Positions 9,665 through 18,547 of a stretch of 64,000 bases of DNA are shown here, in pieces. Numbering within the stretch: the stretch's first letter is position 1; each line of letters starts with the position of its first letter. A model generated the notes under the pieces. It searched no databases and was not told where the DNA came from. It saw nothing but the letters and a program-made list of their open reading frames with translations. Source of the stretch: Thermopolyspora flexuosa (GTDB lineage: Bacteria > Actinomycetota > Actinomycetes > Streptosporangiales > Streptosporangiaceae); assembly GCF_006716785.1 (NCBI RefSeq), contig NZ_VFPQ01000001.1, positions 3,906,001 to 3,970,000 of the forward strand, given 5' to 3'. Position numbers and translations under genes: made by a program.

Positions 9665-10981
9665 GTGCGTAGGCACAGGGGCGTCACGCGGGAGGAGCTG
9701 AACCAGAGCGCGGCGGTCGCGGTCGCCGTGCTGCTCGGGATCGGCCTCGTCACCGCGTGGAACGTCCTCATTCCGGGGGTCGCCGCCTGGGAGAACACGG
9801 TGGTCGCCGTGGTCGGCTCGCTGCGGCACACCGGTCCGGTCGCGGCGGCGTTCGCGGCCTGGGTCGCGCTGCGGGTACGGCGGGCACGCCGGCGCCGCGC
9901 CCCGGCTCCCGGGCCGTGGCGGGCGCTGCGGGTGCCGCTCGCGGTGCTCGCGGTGGTGGTGGGCGCGTTCGGCGCCACGGTGGTCGTGCTCGCGCTGCGC
10001 ACCGCGGTGAGCGACCAGGCGGGGAGGCTGCCGCCGAGCGGGCTGCTCGCCGGGGCGGCCGGGCTGGCGTTCTTCGTCGCCCTCGGCTGGATCGCGGGAT
10101 GGGCCCTGCCGCGGGGCATCACCCCGATCGCGGTGCTCGCCGCCGGATACGCGATCTCCCACTGGACGGAGCACGGGCCGGACTGGGCCGGGCGGCTCGG
10201 GCCGTCGATCCGCGAGCCGTACGACCTGTTCGGCGCGCTCGATCCGGAGCTGTTCACGGGGCAGGCGCTGTGGCTGACCGGCGCGGGCGCGGCGCTGCTG
10301 CTCGGCTGGTCCGCGGTGGTGAGCCGCCGGGTGCTGCCCGCGGCCGCGGCCGTGGTCGCCCTCGTCGCCGCCGGTGCCGGGGTGGCGCGGCTGCTCGCCC
10401 CGGCGGCGCGGGCGCAGGCCGCCGGGCCGGTGGCGTACGCCTGCCAGGAGTGGCCGATCACCGTGTGCGTGCACCCGGGCATGCGGGCCGGGCTCGACGA
10501 GCTGAGCGCGCGGTTCATCGGGCTCGCCTCCCGGGTGGCCGGCACCCCGGCCGCGTTCTCCCGGGTCGAGCAGCACTCCCGGCGCCACCATCCCGAGCTG
10601 CCCGCCGGGACGGTGGCGATCCACGTCGACGACCTGCGGCCGGGCTACGCCGACCGTGCGGTCGCGGAGTTCACCGAGCGGCTCGCGCCGCGGTGCGCCG
10701 AACCGGCGGGCGGCTACCGCGAGATCGTGATGGGCTGGCTGCGCGGCGGGCCGATCCCCGCCGGGCCGCTGCCGGAGCACCGCCGGGCCGCCGCCTGGTT
10801 CTCCGGCCTCACCGAGGCGCAGCGCCGCGACTGGCTGCAGCTCTTCTACACCGACTTCGCCCGGTGCGGGCTCACCGTGAACCACTTCGCGGACACCACC
10901 CCGCCGTCCGGCCCGGCGACGCTCGCGACCCACGACGTCTACCCGGTCAATCCGTCGCCGGGGCACGTGTCCGCGCGGTGA
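9665..10981 (+). CDS. Polytopic membrane protein of unknown function
   Basis: I do not recognise a named family with certainty. The 438 residues begin with about six predicted membrane segments up to residue 250, broken by short Arg-rich cytoplasmic loops. A hydrophilic C-terminal domain of roughly 185 residues starts at YACQEWPITVCVHPGM. A cysteine pair followed by CVHP occurs, to my recollection, in several actinobacterial ABC-associated membrane proteins, but there is no ATPase next to this one. The start at the GTG of 9665 is the longest option with only a weak G-rich box upstream. The DUF4230 gene begins 7 bases after its stop, so the two probably form an operon and act at the same membrane site. 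Confidence 0.6.
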   Translation: MRRHRGVTREELNQSAAVAVAVLLGIGLVTAWNVLIPGVAAWENTVVAVVGSLRHTGPVAAAFAAWVALRVRRARRRRAPAPGPWRALRVPLAVLAVVVGAFGATVVVLALRTAVSDQAGRLPPSGLLAGAAGLAFFVALGWIAGWALPRGITPIAVLAAGYAISHWTEHGPDWAGRLGPSIREPYDLFGALDPELFTGQALWLTGAGAALLLGWSAVVSRRVLPAAAAVVALVAAGAGVARLLAPAARAQAAGPVAYACQEWPITVCVHPGMRAGLDELSARFIGLASRVAGTPAAFSRVEQHSRRHHPELPAGTVAIHVDDLRPGYADRAVAEFTERLAPRCAEPAGGYREIVMGWLRGGPIPAGPLPEHRRAAAWFSGLTEAQRRDWLQLFYTDFARCGLTVNHFADTTPPSGPATLATHDVYPVNPSPGHVSAR

Positions 10982-10988
10982 GAACCCG

Positions 10989-11783
10989 ATGGAGGCACGG
11001 CCGGAGCGGCCCGCGGCGCGGATGACGGCGGCGCCGGCGGGGAACACACCGGTGGTGAACAGGCAGCCGTCCTCCTCCCGGGCCGCCACGCCGCCCGAGG
11101 CCGCGGACGCGTCCGGCGCGCCCGGCGGCCCGGCGGCCCAGGCCCCGCCCGAGCCGCGCCGCCGCCGGTGGTGGCCGCTTGCGGCCCTGCTCGTGCTCGT
11201 CGTGCTGCTCGGCGCCGGCGCGCGGCTCACCTGGGCGTGGCTCGGCCCGTCCACCGACCCGATCGACCGCGGCGGACCCGCGCTGCTGCGCTCGATCCAC
11301 GACCTGAGCCGGTTCCAGGCCGCGTCCGGCGACTTCCAGGTGATCGTCGACCTGGAGAAGGACGCGCCCTTCCTCCCCGACGCGGTCAAGGGCACCCGCA
11401 CCCTGTTCGTCGGCACCGGCAGCGTCGACGCCTACGTCGACTTCGGCCGCCTCGCCGAGGACGCCGTCACGGTCTCCCCCGACGGCGAGACGGTGACCGT
11501 ACGGGTGCCCCGCGCGCAGCTCGGCAGGACCGTCATCGACAACGCCCGCTCGTACGTGGTGGCGCAGCGGCGCGGGCTGATCGACCGGCTGGAGGAGTTC
11601 CTCTCCTCCTCGCCGCAGGACCAGCGGGAGCTCTACCTGGCCGCGGAGAAGAAGATCGCCGAGGCCGCGGCGGCGAGCGACCTGCGGCGGCGCGCCGAGC
11701 GCAACACCAGGGCGATGCTCGAGGGCATGCTCAAGGCCCTCGGCTTCACCACCGTGGTCGTCGAGTTCGCGGACGCGCCCTGA
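10989..11783 (+). CDS. DUF4230 membrane-anchored protein
   Basis: The 264-residue protein has a disordered N-terminus of about 55 residues, one membrane helix (about 58-80, WWPLAALLVLVVLLGAGA) and an exported DUF4230 domain from about 90. The domain matches the family segments SIHDLSRFQAASGDFQVIVD, GTRTLFVGTGSVDAYVDF and the downstream basic helix. Molecular function is undescribed for the family. It follows the polytopic membrane protein by 7 bases with no separate promoter, and is ended by the bidirectional hairpin at 11784. A later ATG at 11022 is a possible alternative start. The N-in, C-out topology is inferred from the Arg-rich stretch before the helix. Confidence 0.85.
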   Translation: MEARPERPAARMTAAPAGNTPVVNRQPSSSRAATPPEAADASGAPGGPAAQAPPEPRRRRWWPLAALLVLVVLLGAGARLTWAWLGPSTDPIDRGGPALLRSIHDLSRFQAASGDFQVIVDLEKDAPFLPDAVKGTRTLFVGTGSVDAYVDFGRLAEDAVTVSPDGETVTVRVPRAQLGRTVIDNARSYVVAQRRGLIDRLEEFLSSSPQDQRELYLAAEKKIAEAAAASDLRRRAERNTRAMLEGMLKALGFTTVVVEFADAP

Positions 11784-11809
11784 GCCGCCCTGCCGTACGG
11801 CGGGGCGGC
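11784..11809. terminator. Bidirectional terminator between DUF4230 gene and meaB
   Basis: A 12-bp stem (GCCGCCCTGCCG / CGGCGGGGCGGC, one G-U pair) around the bases TA, located exactly between two convergent stop codons. Confidence 0.6.
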
Positions 11810-11810
11810 G

Positions 11811-12797
11811 TCACAGCCCGGCGACGAGCTCGGCCGCCGCGGAGTACGGGTCGGTCTCCCCGGCGAGCACCCGGCCGGCGAGCTCGTCGAGCCGGCGGTC
11901 GCCGTGCACCCGGACGATCCGCGCCCGCAGGCTCGCCACCGCGATCTGCTCGATCTCGTCGCGGGCCCGGGCGTGGCGGCGGCGCGCCAGCTCGCCGGAC
12001 TCGGCGAGGTAGGCGTGGTGCTTGTCGAGCGCGGCGAGCAGGTCGGCGGCGCCCTCCCCGCGGCTCGCCACCGTCGCCACGATCGGCGGGCGCCAGGGTG
12101 CGGTGCCGAGCGCGAGCATGCCGCGCAGCTCCCGGATCGTGGCCTGCGCGCCCTCCCGGTCGGCCTTGTTCACCACGAACACGTCGCCGATCTCCATCAC
12201 GCCCGCCTTCGCGGCCTGCACGCCGTCGCCCATGCCGGGGGCGAGCAGCACCACCGTGGTGTCGGCGAGCCCGGCGATGTCCACCTCGGCCTGGCCGACC
12301 CCGACGGTCTCCACGAGGATCACCTCGCAGCCCGCCGCGTCGAGCACCCGCAGCGCCTGCGGCGTCGCCCAGGCGAGGCCGCCCAGGTGGCCGCGGCTCG
12401 CCATCGACCGGATGAACACCCCAGGGTCGGTGGCGTGCTCCTGCATCCGCACCCGGTCGCCGAGCAGCGCCCCGCCGGTGAACGGGCTGGACGGGTCGAC
12501 CGCGAGCACGCCCACCTTGGCCCCGCGCCGCCGCAGCTCGCCGACGAGCATCGAGGTGGTGGTCGACTTGCCCACGCCCGGCGCGCCGGTGAGCCCGATC
12601 ACCCGGGCCCGGTACGGCTCGCGCCCGTCCGGCCCCGGTGTGGCGAGGCCGGCCATCACCCGGCGCAGCGTGGCGGAGGCGGCCGAGTCGGCGGCCGCCT
12701 CGGCCGCGGCGCGTTCGATCAGTGAGATGAGCCGGGCCACCGCGCGCGGCCGTCCCGCCCGGGTGCCCGCGATCAGTTCCTCGACGTGGTCGGCCAC
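11811..12797 (-). CDS. meaB: MeaB/ArgK-type GTPase, mutase chaperone
   Basis: G3E-family P-loop GTPase that gates adenosylcobalamin loading and protects methylmalonyl-CoA-type mutases from inactivation. The 328 residues carry Walker A GAPGVGKSTT, the switch region VLAVDPSSPFTGGALLGDR, an ETVGVGQAEVDIAGLADT stretch and NKAD for guanine recognition. The C-terminal helices match the MeaB dimerisation arm. It follows the thiolase gene by 46 bases on the same strand, so they are probably co-transcribed. The client mutase subunit is 5 kb away (4870-6537). It is ended by the hairpin shared with the DUF4230 gene. Confidence 0.95.
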   Translation of the reverse strand: MADHVEELIAGTRAGRPRAVARLISLIERAAAEAAADSAASATLRRVMAGLATPGPDGREPYRARVIGLTGAPGVGKSTTTSMLVGELRRRGAKVGVLAVDPSSPFTGGALLGDRVRMQEHATDPGVFIRSMASRGHLGGLAWATPQALRVLDAAGCEVILVETVGVGQAEVDIAGLADTTVVLLAPGMGDGVQAAKAGVMEIGDVFVVNKADREGAQATIRELRGMLALGTAPWRPPIVATVASRGEGAADLLAALDKHHAYLAESGELARRRHARARDEIEQIAVASLRARIVRVHGDRRLDELAGRVLAGETDPYSAAAELVAGL

Positions 12798-12843
12798 GCG
12801 CGCCTCCCCTCAGGGTCCTCCCGCACAGGTCCCGCCCCGGCGC

Positions 12844-14031
12844 TCAGGCCGCGGGGACCTTGAGGATCAGGGCGTCGCCCTGGCCGCCGCCGCCGCACAG
12901 GCCCGCGGCGCCGACCCCGCCGCCGCGGCGGCGCAGCTCGTGGGCGAGGGTGAGCACGATGCGCGCGCCCGAGGCGCCGATGGGGTGGCCGAGCGCGATG
13001 CCGCCGCCGTTGACGTTGACGATGTCGAGCGGCACGCCGAGCTCCTTGACCGACTGGAGCACCACCGCGGCGAACGCCTCGTTGATCTCGATCAGGTCGA
13101 GGTCGGCCGGGGTGAGGCCCTGCTTGGCCAGCGCGTGCCGGATGGCGTTCGCGGGCTGGGCGTGCAGCGAGTTGTCCGGGCCCGCCACGTTGCCGTGCGC
13201 GCCGATCTCGGCGAGCCACGGCAGGCCGAGCTCCTCGGCCTTGCGCCGCGACATCACCACGACCGCGCAGGCCCCGTCCGAGATCTGCGAGGAGGAGGCC
13301 GCGGTGATCGTGCCGTCGGGCGCGAACGCGGGCTTGAGCTTGGCGAGCGCCTCCAGGGTGGTGTCGGGCCGCACGCCCTCGTCGACGGTGACGAGCACCG
13401 GGTCGCCCTTGCGCTGCGGCACCGGCACCGGGGTGATCTCGTCGTCGAACAGGCCGTTCTTGATCGCGGCGGCGGCGAGCTGATGCGAGCGGACGGCGTA
13501 GGCGTCCTGCTCCTCGCGGGTGAGCCCGAGGCGGGCGTTGTGCCGCTCGGTCGACTCGCCCATGGCGAGGTGGTCGAAGGCGTCGGTGAGGCCGTCGTAC
13601 GCCATCGCGTCGACGATCTGGGCCCCGCCGTACTTGACCCCCTTGCGCAGCGCGGGCAGCAGGTGCGGCGCGTTGGTCATCGACTCCATGCCGCCCGCGA
13701 CGACGATGTCGAACTCGCCGGCGCGGATGAGCTGGTCGGCGAGGGCGATCGCGTCGAGGCCGGACAGGCAGACCTTGTTGATCGTGAGGGACGGCACGGT
13801 CATCGGGATCCCGGCCCGGACCGCGGCCTGCCGCGACGGGATCTGGCCGCATCCGGCCTGGACGACCTGGCCCATGATCACGTACTCGACCTGGTCCGGC
13901 GACACGCCGGACCGCTCCAAGGCCGCCTTGATCGCGATGCCGCCGAGTTCGACCGCGGACAGCGCCGACAGCGAGCCGAGCAGGCGGCCGATCGGGGTGC
14001 GTGCTCCGGCGACGATGACCGATGTGGACAT
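12844..14031 (-). CDS. Acetyl-CoA C-acetyltransferase (thiolase)
   Basis: Thiolase II condensing two acetyl-CoA or cleaving acetoacetyl-CoA; it could equally act in beta-oxidation of short chains. The nucleophile is Cys88 in NKVCLSG. The general-base region is [15 protein letters not shown] (His349) and the second cysteine is Cys379 in [11 protein letters not shown]. The length of 395 residues is standard. The ATG at 14031 is preceded by GGGAGGGAGGC; frame-open codons further upstream give an atypical N-terminus and are not used. It is first in an operon with meaB and divergent from the epimerase gene, with direct repeats between the two promoters. Confidence 0.94.
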   Translation of the reverse strand: MSTSVIVAGARTPIGRLLGSLSALSAVELGGIAIKAALERSGVSPDQVEYVIMGQVVQAGCGQIPSRQAAVRAGIPMTVPSLTINKVCLSGLDAIALADQLIRAGEFDIVVAGGMESMTNAPHLLPALRKGVKYGGAQIVDAMAYDGLTDAFDHLAMGESTERHNARLGLTREEQDAYAVRSHQLAAAAIKNGLFDDEITPVPVPQRKGDPVLVTVDEGVRPDTTLEALAKLKPAFAPDGTITAASSSQISDGACAVVVMSRRKAEELGLPWLAEIGAHGNVAGPDNSLHAQPANAIRHALAKQGLTPADLDLIEINEAFAAVVLQSVKELGVPLDIVNVNGGGIALGHPIGASGARIVLTLAHELRRRGGGVGAAGLCGGGGQGDALILKVPAA

Positions 14032-14070
14032 GGGGCCTCCCTCCCAGGCGCGAACCGCGTTTGCCACGAT

Positions 14071-14090
14071 ACCCATGTGGCACCCATGTG
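14071..14090. promoter_or_regulatory. Direct repeat in the thiolase/epimerase divergent promoter
   Basis: ACCCATGTG occurs twice, 11 bases apart (14071-14079 and 14082-14090), about one helical turn. On the minus strand the repeat overlaps TATCGT, a possible thiolase -10. It looks like a paired operator. Confidence 0.4.
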
Positions 14091-14134
14091 ATCGTGCCCG
14101 GCCTCGGAGTGAGGGGGAGGAATTGGACCAGCGC

Positions 14135-14563
14135 ATGTTCCTGCGTATCGACCACGTCGGCATCGCCTGCCGCAACCTCGAGGAGAGCATCGCCTTCTAC
14201 GAGTCGGCCTTCGGGCTGACCGTGGTGAGCAGGGAGGTGAACGAGGAGCAGGGGGTGCGCGAGGCGATGCTGCACGTGGCCGACGCCGAGGCCGGCGCCT
14301 CCTACATCCAGCTCCTGGAGCCGCTCGGGCCGGACACCCCTGTGGGGAAATTCATCGCGAAAAGGGGGGAGGGCGTGCACCACGTGGGCTACGGTGTGGC
14401 CGACGTGGCCAAAGCGCTCGAGGAGATCGAGGCCAAGGGTATCCGGCTCATCGACAGGCGCCCGCGGCACGGGTCGATGGGGGCCTCGATTGCGTTTCTC
14501 CACCCCAAGGACGTCGGGGGCGTTCTGACGGAGCTTGTCGAGGCGCCGCGGCGCACCACATGA
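14135..14563 (+). CDS. Methylmalonyl-CoA epimerase
   Basis: Glyoxalase-fold (VOC) metalloenzyme that interconverts the 2R and 2S epimers of methylmalonyl-CoA, the step before the mutase in propionate use. The 142 residues carry the paired beta-alpha-beta modules. Metal ligands are expected at RIDHVGIA (His), LLEP/QLLE (Glu), GVHHVGYGV (His) and the C-terminal strand. The ATG at 14135 is used; a TTG at 14123 directly behind GGGGGAGG would add four residues. It is divergent from the thiolase-meaB operon and upstream of the coiled-coil gene, matching the epimerase-scy adjacency I recall from Streptomyces. Confidence 0.92.
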   Translation: MFLRIDHVGIACRNLEESIAFYESAFGLTVVSREVNEEQGVREAMLHVADAEAGASYIQLLEPLGPDTPVGKFIAKRGEGVHHVGYGVADVAKALEEIEAKGIRLIDRRPRHGSMGASIAFLHPKDVGGVLTELVEAPRRTT

Positions 14564-14837
14564 TATCGACGGCCGCGAGAGCGATTTATTCGTAACAAGT
14601 CGCGCATAAAGTCGGAGCGGGCGTGCAAGAAGGCGGCGCCGGAGTACGCTGGCCTTCCAACGAATGTGGACCGTGCCGTTTGATGTGACGGACCGGGCAT
14701 ATGGGACAAAAGGGGTGAGTCTTGGCTCCCCCTGGCGCCACCGATGCCCGGCCGGCGTCGGCGGCAGAGGCCCGCTTCGGCAGTCCGAACCCCCCGTCCG
14801 GCCCGTGTAGCCGTCTCGACAACCAGGATCGAGCCTC

Positions 14838-16166
14838 ATGCAGTCCGACATCGACGCCCAGCTCAATAATTTCTTCGAGGACGCACCCGTGCGGGAATTC
14901 GACGTGGTGCTCCGCGGTTTCGACCGCCACCAGGTGCACGACCACCTGAAGCAACTCGACGCGGAGCTGCGCCAGGCGCGTGAGCAAGTCGTCGCCCTGC
15001 AGCGTGAACTCGCCGAGGCCAAGCGGCAGCTGCAGGAGAACGAGCGCCCGACCTACGCCGGGCTGGGCGCCCGGATCGAGCAGTTGCTGCGGCTGGCCGA
15101 GGAGCAGGCCACCGAGCTCGTCCAGGCGGCCCGGTCCGAGGCGAACGAGATCCGGGCCGCGGCGAAGGTGGAGGCCGCCGACACCCGCGCCGCCGCCGAG
15201 AACGAGGCCGCCGAGAAGCTCGCCCTCGCCTCCCGGGAGGCCGAGGAGATGCGCGCGAACGCCGAGCGTGAGGCCGAGGAGATACGTTCCACGGCGCGGC
15301 GCGAGGCCGAGGAGCTGACCGCCACCACCGAGCGCGAGGTGGCGAAGCTGCGCGCCGCCGCGGACCACGAGGTGGCCGAGAAGCGCGCCGCCGCCGAGCG
15401 CGAGATCGCCAAGCTGCGCACCACGACCGAGCGTGAGGTCGCGCAGCTGCGCGCCAACACCAAGCGCGAGCGCGACGAGATCCTCACCACCGCCAAGCGC
15501 CAGGCCGACGAGATGCGCGCCCAGGCGCAGCGGATCCTGGAGGAGAGCGAGGCCAAGCGCGCCCAGGAGGAGGCCGAGTTCGAGATCCAGCTCGCCGCCC
15601 GGCGCGAGGAGGCCGAGCGCCAGGACGCCGAGCGGCACGCCGCCGCGCAGGCCGCCACCCAGAAGCTGGTCGCCGAGGCCGAGCAGCGCGCCGCCACCGC
15701 CGAGCAGCGCGCCGCCAAGGCCACCCAGCAGGCCGAGCAGACCCGCCGCGAGGCCGACGCGCACGCCAAGCAGCTCATCGCCAACGCCCGCAAGAACGCC
15801 GACCAGCTGCTGTCCGAGGCGAAGGCGAACGCCGAGGCGATCGTCTCCGAGGCGAAGGCCGAGGCCGAGCGCATGCGCACCGCGGCGCAGCGCCAGGTCG
15901 ACGAGCTCACCCGCCAGCGGGACAGCATCACCAGCCACCTCGCCCAGCTGCGCCAGCTGCTCGGCGGCGCCGCCCTGCCGGGCATGGACGACCCCGCCCC
16001 GGCGGTGTCCGCGCCCACGCCGAAGCCTGCGCTCGCGGCGACGACCACGAGCCAGGCCACGGAGAAGCCCGCGAGCACGACGCCCGCCGCGTCGTCCGCC
16101 CCCGCCGCGTCGACGCCGCGCAAGAGCACCGAGCCGGACGAGGACGCGGAGTGGTGGCAGGAGTGA
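14838..16166 (+). CDS. DivIVA-domain coiled-coil protein (Scy/FilP-like)
   Basis: Cytoskeletal scaffold expected at hyphal tips. The N-terminus has a DivIVA-like motif, EFDVVLRGFDRHQVHDHL (residues about 19-36). About 320 residues of nearly continuous Ala/Glu/Arg-rich coiled coil follow, with repeated REAEE and EREVAKLR blocks to about 370. The tail is a Pro/Ala/Thr-rich disordered stretch ending in DEDAEWWQE. It is shorter than Scy and longer than FilP as I know them from Streptomyces. Its position next to the epimerase supports the Scy/FilP assignment. The ATG at 14838 has a modest AGGA box. It is ended by a very large hairpin. The exact orthology is open. Confidence 0.82.
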   Translation: MQSDIDAQLNNFFEDAPVREFDVVLRGFDRHQVHDHLKQLDAELRQAREQVVALQRELAEAKRQLQENERPTYAGLGARIEQLLRLAEEQATELVQAARSEANEIRAAAKVEAADTRAAAENEAAEKLALASREAEEMRANAEREAEEIRSTARREAEELTATTEREVAKLRAAADHEVAEKRAAAEREIAKLRTTTEREVAQLRANTKRERDEILTTAKRQADEMRAQAQRILEESEAKRAQEEAEFEIQLAARREEAERQDAERHAAAQAATQKLVAEAEQRAATAEQRAAKATQQAEQTRREADAHAKQLIANARKNADQLLSEAKANAEAIVSEAKAEAERMRTAAQRQVDELTRQRDSITSHLAQLRQLLGGAALPGMDDPAPAVSAPTPKPALAATTTSQATEKPASTTPAASSAPAASTPRKSTEPDEDAEWWQE

Positions 16167-16218
16167 TCCCGACCGGCACGCTCGTGTGACCGGCGGGCGC
16201 CGACCGGCACGGCGGTTC

Positions 16219-16288
16219 GGGGCACCGAGACGAAATCCAGGAGAGCCTGGCGACGCTCGATCGCTAGGCTCTCCTTCGTCTGTGCCCC
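16219..16288 (+). terminator. Large multi-stem hairpin after the coiled-coil gene
   Basis: Nested arms pair in order: GGGGCAC/GTGCCCC, GACGA/TCGTC, then AGGAGAGCCT/AGGCTCTCCT, and inside that GCGA/TCGC. Only a 5-base bulge and small mismatches interrupt it. It begins 52 bases after the stop and probably ends transcription before the permease gene. Confidence 0.6.
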
Positions 16289-16363
16289 GCCTCCGCCGTG
16301 CCGTACGGCGGGGCGGGCACCGTGACCCGCGACCGGGACGCCGAACTCGAGCAAGGAGCGCAC

Positions 16364-17614
16364 GTGACCGATTCGATCGCCTCCTCGGCATCGCGACCGG
16401 ACGCGGACAAGGCGCCCGCGCCCGAGAGCACGCGGCGGCCTTCCGCGGGTGACGGCCCGCCCGGCCCCGCGGCCGACGGTGCCGCGGCCGGTACGGCGGG
16501 CGACACCGCGAACGGCGCGGCGGGCACCGGCGGGCGCGCCGCGCACGGCACCGTCGACGGGGCGCCGCAGCACGACCTGCCCGGCAGGCCGTTCGGCGCT
16601 AGCCCGTTCATGTTCGGGCTCACCGCGGCGCTCGGCGTGCTCACCGCGCTCGGCCTCGCCCAGGCGCTGATCAGCGCGCGCAACGTGATCGTGCTCGTGC
16701 TGGTCGCGATGTTCCTCGCGGCCGGGCTCAACCCGATCGTGGAGGCGCTGCAGCGGCGCAGGCTATCCCGGCGGGCGGCGATCTCGATCGTGTTCGCCGC
16801 GGTGATCGCCTTCTTCGTGCTGTTCGGCTTCGCGATCGTGCCGCCGGTCACCGCGGAGACCACCCGGTTCGTGCAGGCGATCCCGGGCTACGTGAACGAG
16901 CTGCTCAGCGACGAGACGATCAAGCGGCTCGACGCGGAGTTCCAGATCCTGGCCAAGCTGCGGGACTACGTGACGAGCGGCGAGCTCGGCACCACGATCG
17001 CCGGGGGCATCGTCGGCGCGGGCGTGGTCGTGCTCGACGGCATCTTCTCCGGGGTGACGCTGCTCGTGCTCACCCTCTACTTCCTCGGCTCGCTGCCGGC
17101 GATCAAGGAGTACCTGCTGCGGCTCGTGCCCGCCAGCCGCCGGGACCGTACCCGGGCGATCAGCGAGGAGATCCTCCGCGGCATCGGCGGCTTCGTGGCG
17201 GGCGGCATGACCATCGCGGCGATCGCGGCCGTGTTCGCCTACCTGTTCCTCACCATCGCCGGGGCCGAGTACGCGCTCGCGCTCGCCCTCGTGATCGCGG
17301 TGACCGACCTCATCCCGCTCGTCGGCGCCACCATCGGCGCGGTGGTGGTCACCTGTGTGACGCTGCTGCAGTCGGTGCCGCTCGGCATCGCGAGCGGGGT
17401 CTTCTTCCTCGTCTACCAGCAGGTGGAGAACTACGTCATCTACCCGAAGGTGATGAAGCGCTCGGTGGACGTGGCGCCCGCGGTGACGGTGATCGCGGCG
17501 CTCTTCGGCGGCGCGCTGCTCGGCATCGTCGGCGCGCTCATCGCGATCCCCGCGGCGGCCGCCGTGGCGCTGATCATCCGCGAGGTGGTGATCCCCCGCC
17601 AGGCGGCCCGGTAG
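16364..17614 (+). CDS. AI-2E family transporter (PerM-type permease)
   Basis: Polytopic inner-membrane protein of the UPF0118/AI-2E exporter family, about seven helices. After a disordered Ala/Gly/Pro-rich N-terminus of roughly 85 residues come the helices starting at FMFGLTAALGVLTALGL. The family's long extracytoplasmic linker follows (about 175-220), and then the characteristic DLIPLVGATIGAVVV motif and QQVENYVIYPKVM. The GTG at 16364 sits behind AAGGAG. Members export signals, ions or organic solutes and the substrate cannot be told from the sequence. Ended by a hairpin shared with the convergent hydrolase gene. Confidence 0.9.
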   Translation: MTDSIASSASRPDADKAPAPESTRRPSAGDGPPGPAADGAAAGTAGDTANGAAGTGGRAAHGTVDGAPQHDLPGRPFGASPFMFGLTAALGVLTALGLAQALISARNVIVLVLVAMFLAAGLNPIVEALQRRRLSRRAAISIVFAAVIAFFVLFGFAIVPPVTAETTRFVQAIPGYVNELLSDETIKRLDAEFQILAKLRDYVTSGELGTTIAGGIVGAGVVVLDGIFSGVTLLVLTLYFLGSLPAIKEYLLRLVPASRRDRTRAISEEILRGIGGFVAGGMTIAAIAAVFAYLFLTIAGAEYALALALVIAVTDLIPLVGATIGAVVVTCVTLLQSVPLGIASGVFFLVYQQVENYVIYPKVMKRSVDVAPAVTVIAALFGGALLGIVGALIAIPAAAAVALIIREVVIPRQAAR

Positions 17615-17640
17615 CCCTCGGGTCCCGGCGGCCCGAGGGC
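17614..17640. terminator. Bidirectional terminator between permease and hydrolase genes
   Basis: Perfect 9-bp inverted repeat GCCCTCGGG / CCCGAGGGC with a 9-base loop, starting at the last base of the permease stop and ending just before the convergent hydrolase stop. Confidence 0.65.
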
Positions 17641-17646
17641 GTACGC

Positions 17647-18417
17647 TCACCCCAGGTTGCGGACGAACTCCGCGACCGCCCGGTTGAACGCCTCGGGCCG
17701 CTCGACCGCGCTGAGGTGACCGGCCTCCTCGATCGTGACGAGCGTGGCGTCGGGCACCGCCTCGGCCATCGCCTCGGCGTCGGCGCGCGGCGACAGCTCG
17801 TCCTCCTCCCCCACGATCACCAGGGCGGGCACCTTCAGCCCGCGCAGCGTGTCGAAGGAGTCCGGACGGCGGGCCATCGCCCGCGAGGCCCACGCCACCG
17901 CGGCCGGCGGCGCCGCCTGCACCAGGCCGCGCACCCGCCCGTACACCATGGGGCGGCGCTCCCGCGTCGTCGGCCCGACGAGGCCGGGCGCCAGCTCGTC
18001 CAGCAGGATCTTGCTGCCGTGCTCGGTGACGGCCTGGGCGATCCGCTCCCGGTTCGCCCGGGCGGCCTCCGGGTCGGCGCTCGCCTTGGTGTCGGCGAGG
18101 ATCACCCCGAGCACCCGGTCGGGGTGGCGGCGGCAGAACTCCATGGTCACGTAGCCGCCCATCGACTGGCCGCCGATGACCGCGCGCTCGATGCCCTCGG
18201 CATCGAGGGTCTCGGCCACGTCGTCGGCCATCACGGCGAGCGACGGCTCCTCCTCGCCGAGCACGGAGCCGCCGAAACCACGCAGATCCGGGGTGATCAC
18301 CCGGCAGACGCCGGAGAGCCCTTCCCGCTGCCCCAGCCACATGGCCGAGGAGAGCGGGAAGGCGTGAAGCAGGACGACCGGCACCCCGTCACCGGCCGAT
18401 CGTGAGTAGAGCCGCAC
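17647..18417 (-). CDS. Alpha/beta hydrolase
   Basis: Soluble alpha/beta-hydrolase-fold enzyme. The segment VPVVLLHAFPLSSAMW provides the oxyanion HxFP. The nucleophile elbow is GGQSMGGY, the acidic residue lies near VIVGEEDELSP and the catalytic His in EEAGHLSAVERPEAFN. It resembles 3-oxoadipate enol-lactonase and related esterases, but the substrate is open. The start is uncertain: I use the GTG at 18417 (VRLYSRSAGDG), which gives 256 residues. The frame is open further upstream with no convincing ribosome binding site. It lies 130 bases downstream of another hydrolase gene on the same strand, with a hairpin between, so separate transcription is likely. Confidence 0.85.
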   Translation of the reverse strand: MRLYSRSAGDGVPVVLLHAFPLSSAMWLGQREGLSGVCRVITPDLRGFGGSVLGEEEPSLAVMADDVAETLDAEGIERAVIGGQSMGGYVTMEFCRRHPDRVLGVILADTKASADPEAARANRERIAQAVTEHGSKILLDELAPGLVGPTTRERRPMVYGRVRGLVQAAPPAAVAWASRAMARRPDSFDTLRGLKVPALVIVGEEDELSPRADAEAMAEAVPDATLVTIEEAGHLSAVERPEAFNRAVAEFVRNLG

Positions 18418-18510
18418 GCCGAACAACGGTAGTACGAACGCGGCGACGCGAACACGACGAGTGTGCGCACCCGGGAGGGCACGCCCGGGCGGCGCCGGGC
18501 AACGGAACGA

Positions 18511-18541
18511 GGCCCGCGGCCGGCGCCGCATGCCGCGGGCC
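18511..18541 (-). terminator. Terminator after the second hydrolase gene
   Basis: Perfect 9-bp inverted repeat GGCCCGCGG / CCGCGGGCC, loop 13, six bases beyond the stop of the gene at 18548. Confidence 0.55.
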
Positions 18542-18547
18542 CGGCGA

